DNA of 64,000 bases from contig JARCOQ010000005.1 in NCBI GenBank assembly GCA_029207755.1, positions 55,765,563-55,829,562 on the forward strand. The letters run 5' to 3'. The notes beneath the pieces were generated by a model. It had not been told where the DNA came from and ran no database searches. It worked only from the letters and a program-made list of their open reading frames with translations. Numbering within the stretch: position 1 is the first letter of the stretch; the number at the start of each line of letters is the position of its first letter. Shown here in pieces: positions 63,634-64,000 of the stretch. This DNA is from Chamaea fasciata (lineage: Eukaryota; Chordata; Aves; Passeriformes; Sylviidae). Made by a program: the position numbers and the translations under genes.

Positions 63634-64000
63634 GCACTTTATGGGACCTTTTTCCCAGAAGAAGGACTTAAGTGGCTGTAAGTTCCCAGCCCCAAGAAAG
63701 ATCTGGCTGGTGAGAAACAGGATGAACTTTGGCAGTCACAGGGATTACAGCACTGGAGTAGAACATGAAGGAGAAAGTTTAATTATTTTTTGTGACAGAT
63801 TTCAGCAAAGGCACACTCGGGGTCTCTCCTCCCATGATTAAGTTAATCACCATTTCTTTTTTCTTATTTTTCTTCTCACTTTCTACATCTTTAAACATTG
63901 GCCAGGAGGGGAGCAGCCACAGCCAGCAAACTCACAGAGGCAGAGGCTTCAGGTCTACATCCAGGTCCAGCTGAGCCGAGGCTTGAAGTCAGTTGCCCCC
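63634..64000. other. Unassigned flank to the window end
   Basis: No supported gene or repeat. Confidence 0.5.

Overview
This 64 kb window reads as nuclear, non-coding DNA from a bird, probably a songbird. The main evidence is the repeat content. There are several CR1 LINE 3' ends with the typical bird tail wording ('ggttggacttgatgatct...', terminal 'gattctgtg' octamers). There are also many LTRs in the styles of avian endogenous retroviruses, and no Alu-, B1- or L1-like sequence. No protein-coding gene, exon chain, tRNA, rRNA or CRISPR array could be supported on either strand. The longest open frames are about 110-185 codons; none shows a family motif or pairs with a neighbour into a gene model. 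I therefore read the window as intergenic or deep intronic sequence.

Layout. 1-9.7 kb is repeat-rich: an LTR (356-1065), three CR1 fragments (1517-1640 +, 2171-2520 -, 4757-5293 +), and a cluster of LTR-like segments (7342-9297) on opposite strands. 9.7-18.5 kb is mostly unique AT-rich DNA with a small CpG-bearing block near 15.1-15.5 kb and a CR1 tail at 15.9 kb. 18.5-26.2 kb holds a second copy of the first LTR with a clean 5-bp target-site duplication, an old CR1 (23.5-24.1 kb) and a heavily deleted LTR (25.9 kb). 26.2-34 kb is AT-rich unique DNA with long homopolymers. 34-35.5 kb holds a third, inverted copy of the first LTR and another LTR-like block. 36.65-36.94 kb is a striking A/C-only tract. 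38.6-40.4 kb is a run of three different LTR-like segments. 40.4-64 kb is mostly unique sequence with microsatellites, several perfect inverted repeats, and two stretches (49.0-49.6 kb, 60.0-60.85 kb) that look more like regulatory elements than background.

How the parts work together: there is no operon or pathway. The story is of repeated LTR and CR1 insertion into a gene-poor region, with a few short palindromic or CpG-rich sites that could be enhancers. The most testable observations are the RFX-type palindrome at 49315-49330, the 26-bp perfect palindrome at 63608-63633, the CpG-rich block with a 21-bp inverted repeat at 60692-60712, and the three-copy LTR family. I saw nothing that amounts to a new multi-gene system.
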